Source: an uncultured Lachnospiraceae bacterium
GTDB lineage: Bacteria; Bacillota; Clostridia; Lachnospirales; Lachnospiraceae
Reading direction: 5' to 3'
Assembly (NCBI GenBank): GCA_910587305.1
Contig: CAJUKV010000099.1
Location: 1-6,161, forward strand
Length of the DNA: 6,161 bases
Part shown: positions 5,579 to 6,161 of the stretch, one piece after another
How the letters are laid out: the number at the start of each line of letters is the position of its first letter
Position numbering within the stretch: position 1 is the first letter of the stretch
Notes under the pieces: generated by a model
Told to the model about the DNA's origin: nothing
The model's input: the letters and a program-made list of their open reading frames with translations, nothing else
The model's database searches: none
Program-made: the position numbers and the translations under genes

Positions 5579-5596
5579 GCACAGTTCCTGTGCCGG
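5579..5596 (+). promoter_or_regulatory. Second hairpin of intergenic cassette, copy 2
   Basis: GCACAG (5579-5584), TTC loop, CTGTGC (5588-5593), then CGG. It lies 29 nt before the ATG at 5625. From the first terminator base to the end of CCGG this copy spans 74 bp, against 73 bp in copy 1, so the two hairpins keep a fixed spacing although the sequence between them has diverged. Confidence 0.6.
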
Positions 5597-5624
5597 CCGC
5601 TCTCCCGAAAGGAGGATTGGCCCA

Positions 5625-6098
5625 ATGGACAAAATCGACGGTTATGAGATTCAAAAGACAATCCTGTTTGAAACAGGGTACGGCTTCGCTTTGGGCTGTG
5701 TGCCGGGGATGCCGGAAAAGTCTGCGGTCTGGAATTTCACACAGACTGCCTGCGGGCGTGATTACTACCATAAAAGCTGCCATGCCAGCAGGGACGGTGC
5801 GCAGGAGGATTTCCGGCGGAGGGAGAGGGATTACCGTATGCTTTACGGGAGGCGGGAAAAGACGGGACACAGCGCCGCTGTATTCTACCGCTATTATTCC
5901 ACCCAGCGCCCAGTGGACATCGCAACCTACCCGCAGCCGGAGGGGAATAGCCCTGTTATGATTGTCAACTACAACGAAGACAGGAGGCGCCCGGTTGTCG
6001 GCGGCCGGTTATACGCATGGGGCGAGATACTCTATCCCCATCCGCTGACAAAGGAGCAGATGGAGGATTATGAGCTGAAGCCTGCCCCTGACCCGTAA
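5625..6098 (+). CDS. 157-aa conjugative-element accessory protein of unknown function
   Basis: I chose ATG 5625 because GGAGG at 5611-5615 precedes it and the cassette hairpins occupy the upstream open frame, which continues without a start role back to 5481. The protein begins DGYEIQKTILFETGYGFALGCVPG, then VWNFTQTACGRDYYHKSCHASRDGAQEDF, an Arg-rich stretch RRRERDYRMLYGRREK, and a C-terminal part with FYRYYSTQRPVDIATYPQ, VMIVNYNEDRRRPVVGGRLYAWGEI and YPHPLTKEQMEDYEL. The YEI…F…GFALG…W.FT…RDYYH layout matches, from memory, small accessory proteins carried by clostridial integrative conjugative elements; I cannot give a domain name. Its cytoplasmic, soluble look and GC-rich codons (CGG, GCC) contrast with the ATA/AGG-rich RAMP genes. 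Function is unknown. Confidence 0.75.
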   Translation: MDKIDGYEIQKTILFETGYGFALGCVPGMPEKSAVWNFTQTACGRDYYHKSCHASRDGAQEDFRRRERDYRMLYGRREKTGHSAAVFYRYYSTQRPVDIATYPQPEGNSPVMIVNYNEDRRRPVVGGRLYAWGEILYPHPLTKEQMEDYELKPAPDP

Positions 6099-6112
6099 AA
6101 GAACAAAAAAGA

Positions 6113-6152
6113 CGGTATCCATTCAGACGACTGAACAGGATGCCGCCTTTTT
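6113..6152 (+). terminator. Strong rho-independent terminator
   Basis: CGGTATCC (6113-6120) pairs with GGATGCCG (6138-6145, one G-T pair). After a small internal mismatch, TTCAG (6122-6126) pairs with CTGAA (6131-6135) around an ACGA loop. CC and a run of five T follow. It ends the 157-aa gene and differs in sequence from the two cassette terminators. Confidence 0.88.
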
Positions 6153-6161
6153 ATACCAGAG

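Noticed and set aside
5481..5624. N-terminal extension of the 157-aa protein back to 5481
   Set aside because: It would be translated through the terminator and the second hairpin; GGAGG before 5625 gives the better start.
5533..5961. Plus-strand 142-aa ORF overlapping the last gene in another frame
   Set aside because: Starts inside the terminator region and has no ribosome site; the 5625 gene has a good site and resembles known mobile-element proteins.
1..6161. CRISPR array, tRNA or rRNA genes
   Set aside because: No set of regularly spaced direct repeats and no cloverleaf or rRNA-like sequence seen; the only repeats are the paired intergenic hairpins and the inverted repeats listed.

Overview
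The window looks like a piece of a low-to-mid GC Firmicutes genome, most likely a gut clostridium (Lachnospiraceae-like). The grounds are strong AGGAGG-type ribosome sites, ATG/TTG/GTG starts, the style of the HIT and YbaK proteins, and small genes that resemble cargo of clostridial conjugative elements. This is inference from sequence style, not a database match.

Left part (1-1230): ordinary chromosomal genes. The 3' end of an unrecognised gene runs into a HIT-family hydrolase gene that carries an in-frame TAG at codon 52, so it is a pseudogene as read. A convergent, intact ybaK/ebsC-type Cys-tRNA(Pro) deacylase gene follows on the minus strand, with a plausible promoter at 1186-1215. A 15-bp perfect inverted repeat links the HIT/ybaK gap to the inside of ybaK.

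Junction (1246-1335): an imperfect palindrome of about 75 bp, bounded by perfect 10-bp arms and resembling a MITE or IS relic, lies directly against the broken 5' end of a CRISPR-type gene.

Middle (1336-5147): a tight, same-strand operon of RAMP genes. It starts with the C-terminal ~100 residues of a Csx10-like (Cas5-type) protein that has lost its start and N-terminal part. A 152-aa helical protein that could be a Cas11/Csm2-like small subunit comes next. Three intact Csm3/Cas7-like RAMP proteins of 276, 288 and 333 aa follow, then an unrecognised 129-aa protein. Consecutive genes overlap by 4 to 35 nt, apart from one 12-nt gap, which implies translational coupling. The content is that of a type III-D-like CRISPR effector without Cas10, Cas6, adaptation genes or a CRISPR array in this window. 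It is either a decayed locus cut at its 5' side or a reduced backbone-only complex. Only the second RAMP keeps an Asp where Csm3 has its target-RNA cleavage residue.

Right part (5150-6161): two small genes typical in style of clostridial integrative conjugative elements. Each is preceded by the same ~74-bp intergenic cassette: a CCCGGCA/TGCCGGG terminator hairpin, then a GCACAG/CTGTGC hairpin ending in CCGG. The cassette begins only 28 bp after the RAMP operon, so that operon is joined directly to mobile-element DNA. A long terminator closes the window.
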